From: Bradyrhizobium sp. BR 10289
GTDB lineage: Bacteria; Pseudomonadota; Alphaproteobacteria; Rhizobiales; Xanthobacteraceae
Reading direction: 5' to 3'
DNA length: 64,000 bases
NCBI RefSeq assembly: GCF_019455385.1
Contig: NZ_JACOFR010000030.1
Coordinates: 23,923 to 87,922, forward strand
Part shown: positions 33,738-42,570 of the stretch, one piece after another
Layout: every line of letters starts with the position of its first letter
How positions within the stretch are numbered: the first letter of the stretch is position 1
Made by a program: the position numbers and the translations under genes
Notes under the pieces: model-generated
What the model was told of the DNA's origin: nothing
Databases searched by the model: none
Seen by the model: only the letters and a program-made list of their open reading frames with translations

Positions 33738-34733
33738 ATGACTTCCACGAAATTGGCCGCCCTGGCGGCGCGAATCGAGCGCTTTCCCATCTCCGGCAGC
33801 TTCACGATCAGCCGGGGCGCCAAGACCGAGGCCGTGACCGTCGTGGCCGAAGTCAGCCGCGACGGCCTGACCGGCCGCGGCGAATGCGTGCCCTATCCCC
33901 GCTACGGCGAGACCCCGGAGGCGACGCTGGCCGCCCTTCAGACCATGCAGGCGGCCGTGGCCGGCGGGCTCACCCGCCAGGCCCTGCAAGCCGCCATGCC
34001 CCCTGGCGCTGCCCGGAACGCGCTGGATTGCGCCCTGATCGACCTGGAGGCCAAGGCGTCGGGCGCGCGGGCCTGGAACCTGCTCGACCGCCCGGTCCCG
34101 GGCGAGCGCACCACCGCCTACACTATCTCGTTAGGGACCCCCGAGGCCATGGCAGCCGCCACGGCCAAAGCCGCGCACCGGCCCCTGCTCAAGATCAAGC
34201 TCGGCGGCGATGGCGATCCAGAGCGCATCGCGGCTGTGCGCGAGGCAGCCCCCGAATCCGAGCTGATCGTCGATGCCAACGAGTCCTGGACCGAGGCCAA
34301 TCTGGAGCAGAACCTGGCCGCCTGCGACGCCGTCGGCGTCACCCTGGTCGAGCAGCCGCTCCCGGCAGGCAAGGACGACGCGCTGGCGCGGATCAAGCGG
34401 CCGCTGGCGGTCTGCGCCGACGAGAGCGTGCATGACCGCAACTCGCTGGCGCCGCTCCGCGCACGCTACGATGCCGTGAACATCAAGCTCGACAAGACCG
34501 GCGGCCTCACCGAGGCGCTTGCGATGGCAGATGCCGCGCAGGCGCTCGGCTTCGAGATCATGATCGGCTGCATGGTCGCAACCTCGCTGTCGATGGCGCC
34601 TGCCATGCTGGTGACGCCGCAGGCGCGCTTCGTCGACCTCGACGGCCCCTTGCTGCTCGCGCGCGATCGCGATCATGGCCTGCGTTATGACGACAGCCTG
34701 GTCTATCCGCCGGATGCCTCGCTCTGGGGCTGA
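33738..34733 (+). CDS. L-Ala-D/L-Glu (dipeptide) epimerase-like enzyme, enolase superfamily
   Basis: The 331-residue enzyme has the muconate-lactonizing-enzyme subgroup residues: KxK with Lys152/Lys154 (LKIKLGG), metal ligands Asp179 (VDANESW), Glu205 (EQP) and Asp228 (ADES), second base Lys250 in KLDKTGG, and DLDGPLLL near the end. This set is that of dipeptide epimerases, which interconvert L-Ala-D-Glu and L-Ala-L-Glu from recycled peptidoglycan; related enzymes accept other dipeptides. Its 3' end overlaps the convergent MFS gene by 31 bases. Confidence 0.85.
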   Translation: MTSTKLAALAARIERFPISGSFTISRGAKTEAVTVVAEVSRDGLTGRGECVPYPRYGETPEATLAALQTMQAAVAGGLTRQALQAAMPPGAARNALDCALIDLEAKASGARAWNLLDRPVPGERTTAYTISLGTPEAMAAATAKAAHRPLLKIKLGGDGDPERIAAVREAAPESELIVDANESWTEANLEQNLAACDAVGVTLVEQPLPAGKDDALARIKRPLAVCADESVHDRNSLAPLRARYDAVNIKLDKTGGLTEALAMADAAQALGFEIMIGCMVATSLSMAPAMLVTPQARFVDLDGPLLLARDRDHGLRYDDSLVYPPDASLWG

Positions 34734-35899
34734 GCGATCAGCCGGTGCCGCGCCGACCAGATCACGAGCGCACCTAGCGCGGCCATTGCGGCCATCACGT
34801 AATATAGGCTGTCGCCGATACGGGCATAGATCGCGCCTGACGCGATCGAGGTGGTTGCGCCCAAGAGCCCGTTGCATGCGGCGTAATAGCCCTGCCCCCG
34901 CGCGATCTGATGCGGCGGCACGCGCTGCACCAGCAGGCTCATGGTGCCGACCATGGTCATGCCGAAGGTCAGGCCGTGACCGAGCTGTGCGACCACAAGC
35001 AGCGCGAGCGGCGGCTCGTTGGCGGTGACGATCCAGCGCAGCACGGCGCTGACACCTCCGATCGCCATCAGCGACGACGGATGCAGCGAGAAACGCGGCG
35101 ACAGCGCGAACACGACGATCTCGGCGATCACGCCCAGCGTCCACAGCCCCGCGATCGTCAGCCCACTGATCCCGTGCTGCTGCCAATTGATGGCCGAGAA
35201 GGTGTAGTAAGCAACGTGGCTGCCCTGGATCAGCGCCGCCGAGGCGATCACCGCCCAGAAGCCGCCATCGCGCAGCAGCGCCTGGCTCGGCTGTGCCTCC
35301 GTCGGCCTTCGCCTGATATCGTCGAGCGGCTGAAGCAGGAGGCCGGCCGCGACAGCGACGACAGCCCATGCGACGATCACCCAGATCAGGTCGCGCGCCG
35401 CGATGATGTCGACGAGAGCGCCGCACGCAAGCGAGCCGGCGGCGAATGCCGCCGAGCCCCACAGCCGCAGCGGGCCGTAATCGAGCCCGTAACGCGCGAC
35501 ACCGCGCAGCGCATAGGCATCGGTGAGCGGCGTCGTCGGCGTCCACATCACGCAGGTGAGCGCATAGATCAGGAACAGCGCCAGCGGCTGATGCTGCAAA
35601 CCGACCGCAGCAAAGCCGAGCGCGGTCGCCAGCACCGACACCATCAGGGCGGCGCGAATGGCTTGTCGCTTTTCGGCAAAGGCGGTGACCTGCGGCAAAG
35701 TGGTGAAGCGCGTGATCGCCGGCAGCGCATTGATGAGGCCGATCCAGCCCGCGTCGATGCCGATGGCCTTCAGCCAGACCGGAAAGAACGGCAGATGCGT
35801 GCCCGCGACCGCGAAGACCGCCGCATAGAACAGCGCCAGACTCATGGCGAATCGCCGCTTCACGGTCGCCGGCGTGGGGATTTGTGATTCGCTCTGCAT
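34703..35899 (-). CDS. MFS transporter, HcaT/PPP-like (MFS_1_like) family
   Basis: The 398-residue membrane protein has about 12 helices and the HcaT-type N-terminus FYAAVFAVAGTHLPFFPVWL, followed by GIDAGWIGLINALPAITR and RLWGSAAFA. E. coli HcaT is a putative 3-phenylpropionate carrier, but family members are mostly untested. The minus frame continues far upstream through the opposite gene, so the true start was set at ATG 35899, just before the first helix; the ribosome site is weak. An ATG at residue 19 is an alternative. Confidence 0.82.
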   Translation of the reverse strand: MQSESQIPTPATVKRRFAMSLALFYAAVFAVAGTHLPFFPVWLKAIGIDAGWIGLINALPAITRFTTLPQVTAFAEKRQAIRAALMVSVLATALGFAAVGLQHQPLALFLIYALTCVMWTPTTPLTDAYALRGVARYGLDYGPLRLWGSAAFAAGSLACGALVDIIAARDLIWVIVAWAVVAVAAGLLLQPLDDIRRRPTEAQPSQALLRDGGFWAVIASAALIQGSHVAYYTFSAINWQQHGISGLTIAGLWTLGVIAEIVVFALSPRFSLHPSSLMAIGGVSAVLRWIVTANEPPLALLVVAQLGHGLTFGMTMVGTMSLLVQRVPPHQIARGQGYYAACNGLLGATTSIASGAIYARIGDSLYYVMAAMAALGALVIWSARHRLIAQPQSEASGG

Positions 35900-35974
35900 C
35901 AAACCAATTGCGATTCGGTCGATATCGTGGTGATCGTTACAGTAACGCGCAGTGATTTGCGCGACGAGATTGTC

Positions 35975-37393
35975 ATGGCCAACGAAGCATTCGCCCTCTC
36001 GCCCATGTCTGCCCGCGCGGCCGAGCCGAACGAGCAGGATTACGACGCGATCCGCGAAGCCTTCATGGAGACCGCGCGCGGCCGCTGGTTCCTCGGCGAA
36101 TACGCCAAGCGCAACCGCAATGCCGACACGCGCATGGTGCTCGACGCGGTCGCGAAAATCGAAGAAACCCTTGCGGCACAGCGACAACCCGTCGTCGAGG
36201 ACCGCCTGCCGGAGGCGCTGGTCGAGATCCGCCGCGCCGTCCGCGAGGCCGAGACCATCGCGATCGCGGCATTCGATCCCGGCGCGATCGAGGCGAGCCT
36301 TGCGCCGATCCCGCGCGGGGTCCGCATCATCAAGGAGATCTCCTGGCGCTGGCGCGAGATCGGTGCCGACGGGCGAATCTGCGACCTCATTGATTCGCAG
36401 CTCGCCTCGATCGAGGCCGCATGCGGGCAGATCTCGACCATCGACCCCCGCGCCGAGCTCAAGGCCGCATTCGATCTGCTCAGGGAGCGGATCGACCGGA
36501 CCGACGGCAGCGCGCCGCCGCAGCCCGCGCCTCCTGCGACGGCGCCGGTGCAGGACGCCGCGCCGCCCGTGGCCGAGACCGCGCCTGTCGAGACCGCGCC
36601 CGCGGCGATGACCAGCGAAGCCTCCGTGGCTTTTACGGAGACGACGGACATCGCAGAGGCTGTCAAGCCTGAAGCCGCGGTTGAAGACACCGGAACCGCC
36701 GACGCGTTTGCAATGGCCGAGCCGCCCATGGACACCGCCGTCGCGCCGGAGATCGCCGCCGACGGCGAGATCGCCCTTGACATGGCGGCGCTTGAAATCG
36801 CCGCGGTTGATGAGGTCGCGTTTGAGGAGCCGGCCGCAGCATCGGTCGCTCCCGCGGACGTCACCGACGAATTCACGCTCGACGCCGCCGCGGAAGCCGA
36901 GGACGAGGCGATCCTCGACGCCATCGCGCTGGAGATGGCCGCCCCCGATCCCGAGTTCGACGAGATCATCGCGCCGGTCGAGATGGAAGCGGCTGCTCCC
37001 GAACCGATGGCTGCGGAGGTCGCAGCCCCTGTGGCAGCCGAGATGCCGCCACCGATCGCGCCGGAGCCCGTCGTCGCACCTGTCGCGGAAGAGCCTGCCG
37101 ATGCGCCGATCGCCATGGACTCGCTCGCGCGCCTCACCGACGCCATCGCTGAGGCCGCCGCCGAGGTGATGGAGCAGCCCGCCCCCGCCATGGCCGCCGC
37201 GGCATCGTTCGGCGCGGCACCGGCCGCGACGCTGCCGATGCCCTCGCCCTTGGTCGCATCGTCGCTCGAGCCCTCGCTCGGCGCCACCATCCTCGCCAGC
37301 GGCATGCTGCAAAAGCCCCGCGCGCCGGCGAACGACCCGCTCGCGCCCATCCGCCGCATGACCCAGGCCGAGAAGATCGCGTTTTTTTCGTAA
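35975..37393 (+). CDS. Acidic Ala/Pro-rich protein of unknown function
   Basis: The 472-residue protein has a folded-looking N-terminal part (about 15-175: EQDYDAIREAFMETARGRWF, LGEYAKRNRNADTRMVLDAV, IIKEISWRWREIGADGRICD), then some 270 residues of acidic Ala/Pro/Glu-rich low complexity, and a short conserved-looking tail NDPLAPIRRMTQAEKIAFFS. It has no signal peptide or TM helix and is probably cytoplasmic. I recall similar N-termini in other Hyphomicrobiales but no function. GTG 35927 is a possible earlier start; ATG 35975 has the better context. Confidence 0.7.
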   Translation: MANEAFALSPMSARAAEPNEQDYDAIREAFMETARGRWFLGEYAKRNRNADTRMVLDAVAKIEETLAAQRQPVVEDRLPEALVEIRRAVREAETIAIAAFDPGAIEASLAPIPRGVRIIKEISWRWREIGADGRICDLIDSQLASIEAACGQISTIDPRAELKAAFDLLRERIDRTDGSAPPQPAPPATAPVQDAAPPVAETAPVETAPAAMTSEASVAFTETTDIAEAVKPEAAVEDTGTADAFAMAEPPMDTAVAPEIAADGEIALDMAALEIAAVDEVAFEEPAAASVAPADVTDEFTLDAAAEAEDEAILDAIALEMAAPDPEFDEIIAPVEMEAAAPEPMAAEVAAPVAAEMPPPIAPEPVVAPVAEEPADAPIAMDSLARLTDAIAEAAAEVMEQPAPAMAAAASFGAAPAATLPMPSPLVASSLEPSLGATILASGMLQKPRAPANDPLAPIRRMTQAEKIAFFS

Positions 37394-37411
37394 GCGGGGC
37401 GTATACTTACT

Positions 37412-37450
37412 CTGTGTCCCGGACAAGCGAAGCGCAGATCCGGGACACAG
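37412..37450. repeat. Interspersed palindrome, family H (CTGTGTCCCGGA...TCCGGGACACAG)
   Basis: CTGTGTCCCGGA and TCCGGGACACAG are a perfect 12-base inverted pair around CAAGCGAAGCGCAGA. A degenerate extension runs to about 37540 (CTGTGTCCGGGGCACGG). Confidence 0.75.
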
Positions 37451-37578
37451 GAGTCACAACCTCGTCTGCAGCATGAGGCCCGGCACAGCAGCGCACCGCT
37501 GAAGAAGCGCTACGCTGTGTCCGGGGCACGGCCACGAGATGCGGCGCCCGCACTCTCCGCATCATTGCAAGCGCAGCG

Positions 37579-37938
37579 TCACCCGCAATTCCAGACCGCG
37601 CCGATCGGCGTCCGCGTCCAGCACGGACCAAAGCTGCCGCCATTGTAGCGGCCCCCGCCGAAGCCGGGCCGGCCGAAATAGCGCCACTCGCCATCCCAGC
37701 CGTAATATTGAGGAACCGGGTCGATGTACCAATGGCGCCGGTCGGCGGGCGACATGCGGCGCATCGCTTCCTTCTGCTTGTAGAGCGGGATGCTGTTGCT
37801 CAGCGGCTGACGATAGCCCGGCAGGAAGCCGTAGCCATGCCAAGCCTGCTTGGGACGTTTCTGATTTGACCCCGCGGGTGCGACAGCGGGCAGCAGGGAC
37901 AGGACGACAGCAAGGAATAGACACATAAGGCGCGACAT
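37579..37938 (-). CDS. Small secreted Tyr/Trp/Gly-rich protein, unknown function
   Basis: The 119-residue product has a signal peptide (MSRLMCLFLAVVLSLLPAVA, cleavage near APA-GSN) and a mature part rich in aromatic residues and Gly (QYYGWDGEWRYFGRPGFGGG) ending with two cysteines (GPCWTRTPIGAVWNCG) that could pair. I do not recognise the family. It is followed by the palindrome at 37412. Confidence 0.7.
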   Translation of the reverse strand: MSRLMCLFLAVVLSLLPAVAPAGSNQKRPKQAWHGYGFLPGYRQPLSNSIPLYKQKEAMRRMSPADRRHWYIDPVPQYYGWDGEWRYFGRPGFGGGRYNGGSFGPCWTRTPIGAVWNCG

Positions 37939-38020
37939 GGATCGACCTTAGACAGGCGGACGCGAGAAGGCCACTCAAATTCGATTGCAAGACTTTTCGC
38001 CGCCTCGCGCATGATCTGCC

Positions 38021-38464
38021 CTAGCTGATCACGCCTTTCCGGATCAGGAAGCAGCCATAGCCCCTGCTGTCGCCGACCTGCACGACACCAAATCCCGCTG
38101 CCGCCGCGCGATAAAAATCCGGACGCGAGAGTTTTCCGGGAATGACGGCGCTGCCGGCCGCGCGCGAAATCTCCGCCAGCACGGCACGCTGCACGTCGGG
38201 CACGCGATCAGGATCGTCGACCGGCGCCATCACGCGCACCGGATCGGGATCGAAATCATCGAGCGGGTAAACCGACATGATGGCGCGGATGGCGGTCTCC
38301 ATGCGCAGGCCCGGCAGCTGGATCAGGCGCTGCGATGTCGTGCTCTCTGCGATGCGGGTGGCCGGGTGATTGGCGTCGACGAAGACGAGGTCGTCGCCAT
38401 GACCCATCGAGGCCAGCAGCCAGAGCAGGTCGGGCGTCAGGATCGGATCGATCGATTTCAGCAT
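38021..38464 (-). CDS. RbsD/FucU-family sugar mutarotase (FucU-like)
   Basis: The 147-residue protein has the FucU pattern: MLKSIDPILTPDLLWLLASMGHGD with catalytic His22, VDANHPA, and the end VQVGDSRGYGCFLIRKGV with the family's Tyr. FucU interconverts alpha and beta anomers of L-fucose; related RbsD acts on ribose. No fucose or ribose genes lie nearby, so the sugar is open. It is divergent from the caspase-like gene. Confidence 0.88.
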   Translation of the reverse strand: MLKSIDPILTPDLLWLLASMGHGDDLVFVDANHPATRIAESTTSQRLIQLPGLRMETAIRAIMSVYPLDDFDPDPVRVMAPVDDPDRVPDVQRAVLAEISRAAGSAVIPGKLSRPDFYRAAAAGFGVVQVGDSRGYGCFLIRKGVIS

Positions 38465-38597
38465 AGGACAGGTTCCGGGCGTGATTCAGATCACGCAGCC
38501 TAGCACGGTGACAGCGATCACGGACCGCCGGCTCGAACGCGGCCAGGCTTGCTCGCAACCAATCTCGCATCGAGATCAGTGCCAAGAGGAGCACGCC

Positions 38598-40301
38598 ATG
38601 TTCCGCCTTAAGCCTTTCCTGATGACGGCCGGCCTCGTGGGAAGCCTGTTCGGCTTTGTCTGCGGGCCCGTGTCCGCGCAAGTCGCCCCGGTCCAGCCCG
38701 CCCCCACCGCGCTGCAAGGCCCGGAACAGCGCGTGGCGCTGGTGATCGGCAATTCGAACTACCGGAACGCCCCGCAGCTCGCGAACCCCGACAATGACGC
38801 GGACTCGATGGCGAAGTTCTTGAACTCGGCCGGTTTCGAAGTGGTCGCCGCAACCGACCTGACCCAGAATGACATGCTCCGCGTCGTCCAGGACTTTTCC
38901 GCCAAGATTTCCGCGCGCGGGCCGAACACGGTGGCGATGGTCTATTACGCCGGTCACGGCGTACAGCTCGCCGGCGAGAACTATCTGGTTCCGGTCGATG
39001 CCAAGGTGTCCAGCCCAACCGAGCTCGTCAACAATTCGGTGCGCCTCGTCGACGTGATGTCGACGCTGGAGACGATCCCGAGCCGCATGCGCATCGTCAT
39101 CCTCGATGCCTGCCGCAACAATCCATTCCCCGATGTGAACGACGCCGGCCGGGGCCTTGCCATCGTCGACGCGCCGAACGGCTCGATCGTTGGCTACTCG
39201 ACCGCGCCGGGCGCCGAGGCGCAGGACGGCACCAATGGCCATAGCCCGTACACCCAGGCCTTCCTCAACGTCGCGCGCGAGCCCAACGTGCCGATCGAGC
39301 AGCTGTTCAAGCGCGTCCGCCTGCAGGTGAACGAGACCACCAGCGGCGCGCAGATCCCGTGGGAGAGCTCTTCGCTGACGTCGGACTTCACCTTCTTCGG
39401 CGACACTGCCGTTGCGGCCAACCGCGCGCCGGTGAACGCGCCGGTGGTGCAGATGGCTTCCAATCTGCCGAGCCGGTCGACCCGCCAGGCCTATGACTAT
39501 GTCGTGTCTGAGGGCCGCCCGGAATATTATCAGGAGTTCATCCAGATGTACCCGCACGACCCGCTGTGCGATCACGTCCGCTGGCTGCTCAACAACCTCC
39601 TGCTCACGCAGGCCTGGCACAAGGCGGTGCTCGCGAACTCGCCGCTCAGCTACAAGACCTTCTACGACAGCTACGGCAGCACCCCCTATGCGAAGGTCGC
39701 GCTGAACCTCCAGGCCCAACCGAAGCAGATCCCGCTGATGCAGGCGACCAAGTTCCTGGCGCCGCAGACCATTGCCCCGACCTTCAAGGTCGGCAATCTC
39801 GGCCAGCCCAAATACACGCCGCTGATGCAGCAGGGCAATGGCGGCCAGGTCGTCAACCTACCCTCCGGCAACAACCAGCCGAACGGCACGCCGTCGCAGA
39901 GCCCGGGCAAGATTGTCACCCTGCCTGCGCCGACCAACACGACCAACAACGGCGGCGGCAAGATCGTGACCCTGCCCGCAACCAACAACGGCAACTCCGG
40001 CAAGATCGCGAGCATGCCGATCAACGTGGGTAAGGGCGGCACGACCGTCGACACCAAGCCGGTCGTGCAGATGCAGAACAATCCGATCCGCGTCAACACC
40101 GGTATCGTGAAGCTTAACAACAACCCGGTGAACAAGGTGCAAGTGCAAAACAATGTCCAGAACAACGTCCAGACCAACCGCCCGCAGTTCAACACGACCA
40201 ACCGCATCGTCACCAACGGCGGCAACAACTTCCGCCAGTCGATGAACCAGGCGCCGAGCATGGGCGGCGGCGGCAACCACCGCGGCGGCTTCATGCGCTG
40301 A
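38598..40301 (+). CDS. Secreted caspase-like (peptidase C14, metacaspase type) protein with Asn-rich tail
   Basis: The 567-residue protein has a signal peptide (MFRLKPFLMTAGLVGSLFGF, cleavage near VSA-QVA), a p20-like caspase domain (about 44-260) starting RVALVIGNSNYRNAPQLANP, with catalytic His120 (YYAGHG) and Cys172 (LDACRNNPF), then a helical region and about 170 residues very rich in Asn, Gln, Thr, Gly and Val. The His-Cys dyad is intact, so proteolysis after a basic or acidic residue is plausible. A periplasmic place is unusual for classical caspases but common in this bacterial group. AAGAGGA precedes the ATG; a terminator follows. Confidence 0.88.
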   Translation: MFRLKPFLMTAGLVGSLFGFVCGPVSAQVAPVQPAPTALQGPEQRVALVIGNSNYRNAPQLANPDNDADSMAKFLNSAGFEVVAATDLTQNDMLRVVQDFSAKISARGPNTVAMVYYAGHGVQLAGENYLVPVDAKVSSPTELVNNSVRLVDVMSTLETIPSRMRIVILDACRNNPFPDVNDAGRGLAIVDAPNGSIVGYSTAPGAEAQDGTNGHSPYTQAFLNVAREPNVPIEQLFKRVRLQVNETTSGAQIPWESSSLTSDFTFFGDTAVAANRAPVNAPVVQMASNLPSRSTRQAYDYVVSEGRPEYYQEFIQMYPHDPLCDHVRWLLNNLLLTQAWHKAVLANSPLSYKTFYDSYGSTPYAKVALNLQAQPKQIPLMQATKFLAPQTIAPTFKVGNLGQPKYTPLMQQGNGGQVVNLPSGNNQPNGTPSQSPGKIVTLPAPTNTTNNGGGKIVTLPATNNGNSGKIASMPINVGKGGTTVDTKPVVQMQNNPIRVNTGIVKLNNNPVNKVQVQNNVQNNVQTNRPQFNTTNRIVTNGGNNFRQSMNQAPSMGGGGNHRGGFMR

Positions 40302-40326
40302 TCGCGCGGGCAGCGCACGCACGACA

Positions 40327-40363
40327 AAGGGGCAGAGCGGAAACGCTCTGCCCCTTCTTGTTT
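40327..40363 (+). terminator. Rho-independent terminator of the caspase-like gene
   Basis: AAGGGGCAGAGCG and CGCTCTGCCCCTT form a perfect 13-bp stem with a GAAA tetraloop, followed by CTTGTTT. Confidence 0.93.
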
Positions 40364-40402
40364 CGGAGATCGGTGAGGCGAAGCGATCCGTTGCCGCGAC
40401 GT

Positions 40403-40430
40403 CCACCTCTCCCCAGCGGGGAGAGGTGGA
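40403..40430. repeat. Interspersed palindromic repeat, family B, half copy
   Basis: CCACCTCTCCCC and GGGGAGAGGTGG are a perfect 12-base inverted pair, equal to one arm of the family B elements at 12755 and 60649. Confidence 0.8.
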
Positions 40431-40465
40431 CCGAGCTCCCTCGCTAGCACTCTTCAATCAGGTAA

Positions 40466-41449
40466 TCACGCCACCAGTTCGGCAAACAGATCCGCATCGA
40501 CATTGCCGCCGGACAGCACGATCACGACGTTCTTGCCGGCAACGTCGAGGCGTCCCGCCAGCAGCGCGGCGAGACCGACTGCGCCGCCCGGCTCCACCAC
40601 CAGCTTCAGCTCGTGATAGGCGAACGACACGGCCGCGCCGACTTCCTTGTCCGACGCGGTCACGCCGCGCGCGAGCAGCTTGCTGTTGATCGCGAAGGTC
40701 ATCTCGCCCGGGATCAACGCCATCAGCGCATCGCAGATGGTGCGCCCCGCCGGCGGATGCGGCTCGCGATGGCCGGCGGTCAGCGAGATGCCGTGGTCGT
40801 CGAACGCTTCGGGTTCGGCCACCACGATCTCGGCTTGCGGATAGCGCGCCTTCACCGCCGTCGCCACGCCCGCGATCAGGCCACCGCCGGAGGCCGGGGC
40901 CACCACGATGTCGGGGGCAAGACCAAGCGTTGCCATGTCCTCCGCGATCTCGCGGCCGGCGGTGCCCTGCCCGGCGATCACGAACGGATCGTCATAGGGC
41001 CTGACCAGCGTCGCGCCGCGCTTTTCGGCGATGCCGCGCGAGATCGCCTCGCGGTCGTCGTTGTAGCGGTCGTACAGCACGACATCGGCGCCGTAGGATT
41101 TGGTGCGCTCGCGCTTCGACAGCGGCGCATCCGCGGGCATCACGATGGTCGCGTGCATGTCGAGGATCTTGGCCGCCGCCGCCACGCCTTGCGCGTGGTT
41201 GCCGGAGGAGAACGCGACGACGCCGCCGGCGCGCTTGTCCTGTGGGATCGAGAACACCTTGTTGAAGGCGCCGCGGAACTTGAAGGAGCCGGTACGCTGG
41301 AGCATCTCCGGCTTCAGGAACACTTTGGCACCGACGCGCTCGTTGAGCACGGGAAAGGACAACAGCGGGGTGCGGATGGCGAAGGGCGCGATCACGCGCG
41401 CTGCGGCATCGATATCGGCAGGGCCGATCGGGAGGAGCTGTTCGGTCAT
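40466..41449 (-). CDS. PLP-dependent serine/threonine dehydratase (or serine racemase-like)
   Basis: The 327-residue fold-type II PLP enzyme has Lys57 for the Schiff base in GSFKFRGA, the phosphate-binding loop SSGNHAQG (about 84-91), PASGGGLIAG and a C-terminal LSGGNVD. It lacks the C-terminal ACT domain of biosynthetic IlvA, so it fits catabolic threonine/serine dehydratases, serine racemase, or hydroxyaspartate dehydratase; these cannot be separated by eye. It follows the Agt-like gene by 64 bases in the same direction, but a functional link is not evident. Confidence 0.85.
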   Translation of the reverse strand: MTEQLLPIGPADIDAAARVIAPFAIRTPLLSFPVLNERVGAKVFLKPEMLQRTGSFKFRGAFNKVFSIPQDKRAGGVVAFSSGNHAQGVAAAAKILDMHATIVMPADAPLSKRERTKSYGADVVLYDRYNDDREAISRGIAEKRGATLVRPYDDPFVIAGQGTAGREIAEDMATLGLAPDIVVAPASGGGLIAGVATAVKARYPQAEIVVAEPEAFDDHGISLTAGHREPHPPAGRTICDALMALIPGEMTFAINSKLLARGVTASDKEVGAAVSFAYHELKLVVEPGGAVGLAALLAGRLDVAGKNVVIVLSGGNVDADLFAELVA

Positions 41450-41513
41450 GGCCAAACTGTATCGCGGCCGCCGCGAGCCGGGCAAGACACCTCCGCGCGA
41501 TGGACCCTGGATT

Positions 41514-42557
41514 TCAGGCTACAAAACTAACCGAGTCCGCCGCATTCCTGCCAGGAAGCACCGCGCCGACCGCCAGAATGCTGTCCACGAAGGCCCGCGC
41601 CGAGGCCTCCCAGGTGTAGTTGGCGGCGAACTCCACGCAGTCCTGCCGGGAGATGCCGAGCGCCGCAAAACAGGCATTGCGGAGATCGTGGTCGAGCGCG
41701 CCGACCGGCGCATCGCCGATCACGTCGCGGGGGCCCTTCACCGGGAAGGCCGCCACCGGCAGGCCGCTGGCGAGCGCTTCGAGCAGGACCAGGCCGAACG
41801 TGTCGGTCTTGCTGGGGAATACGAACACGTCCGCCGCGGCATAAATCTCCGCCAGCGCCTCGCCGTGCTTTTCGCCCAGGAAGATCGCCTCGGGATAGGC
41901 CTCTTCCAGCGAGGCGCGCGCCGGGCCGTCGCCGACGATCACCTTGGTGCCGGGCAGATCGAGGTCGAGGAAGGCCTCGAGATTCTTCTCCACCGCGACG
42001 CGGCCGACCGACAGGAACACCGGGGCCGGCAGGCAGAGGTCGATGGCGCGGGGATGGAACAGGCCGGTGTCGACGCCGCGCGGCCACAGCAGCACATCGT
42101 CGAAACCGCGGTCGGTCAATTCGCGCGCGAGCGCCGGCGTTGCCGCCAGCACGGCGCTGCTGGCGCCATGGAAACGACGCAGCGCCCGCCAGATCAGAGC
42201 TTCCGGAACCGGCACGCGGGCACGGACATATTCAGGGAAGCGGGTGTGGAAGCTGGTCGTGAACGGCAGCTTGCGCTGACGGCAATAGCGGCGGACCATC
42301 AGGCCGATCGGCCCTTCCGTCGCGATGTGGATGCTGTCGGGCCGCGCGTCCGCGATCAGCTTTGCGATGCGCGCCGGACGCGGCATCGCCAAGCGCACGT
42401 CGCGATAACTGGGCAGCGCGAAGGTGCGGAACGATTGCGGCGTCAGGAACGTGAACTCCACGCCGAGCGCCGTGCCGGCATCAGCGAGCTTGGTCAGCGT
42501 CCGAACCACACCGTTGACTTGCGGGTGCCAGGCGTCGGTCGCGACCAGGATGCGCAT
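41514..42557 (-). CDS. GT4 glycosyltransferase, Agt-like (glycolipid synthesis under phosphate limitation)
   Basis: The 347-residue GT-B enzyme has an N-terminal acceptor domain starting MRILVATDAWHPQVNGVVRT and a C-terminal nucleotide-sugar domain with SVGRVAVEKN and the E-x7-E motif in FGLVLLEALASG. It lies 13 bases behind the PlcP-like gene. In Agrobacterium, Mesorhizobium and marine heterotrophs PlcP frees diacylglycerol from phospholipids and a GT4 enzyme, Agt, glycosylates it to glucosyl- or glucuronosyl-diacylglycerol during phosphate starvation. The shared PHO box supports that role here. A related mannosyltransferase remains possible. Confidence 0.8.
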   Translation of the reverse strand: MRILVATDAWHPQVNGVVRTLTKLADAGTALGVEFTFLTPQSFRTFALPSYRDVRLAMPRPARIAKLIADARPDSIHIATEGPIGLMVRRYCRQRKLPFTTSFHTRFPEYVRARVPVPEALIWRALRRFHGASSAVLAATPALARELTDRGFDDVLLWPRGVDTGLFHPRAIDLCLPAPVFLSVGRVAVEKNLEAFLDLDLPGTKVIVGDGPARASLEEAYPEAIFLGEKHGEALAEIYAAADVFVFPSKTDTFGLVLLEALASGLPVAAFPVKGPRDVIGDAPVGALDHDLRNACFAALGISRQDCVEFAANYTWEASARAFVDSILAVGAVLPGRNAADSVSFVA

Positions 42558-42570
42558 CAGGCGGCCTCTG

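Noticed and set aside
34703..37426. 907-codon minus frame as a single large protein
   Set aside because: Only its last 398 codons are a real transporter; the front part is antisense to the plus-strand gene at 35975 and has low-complexity Gly/Arg sequence.
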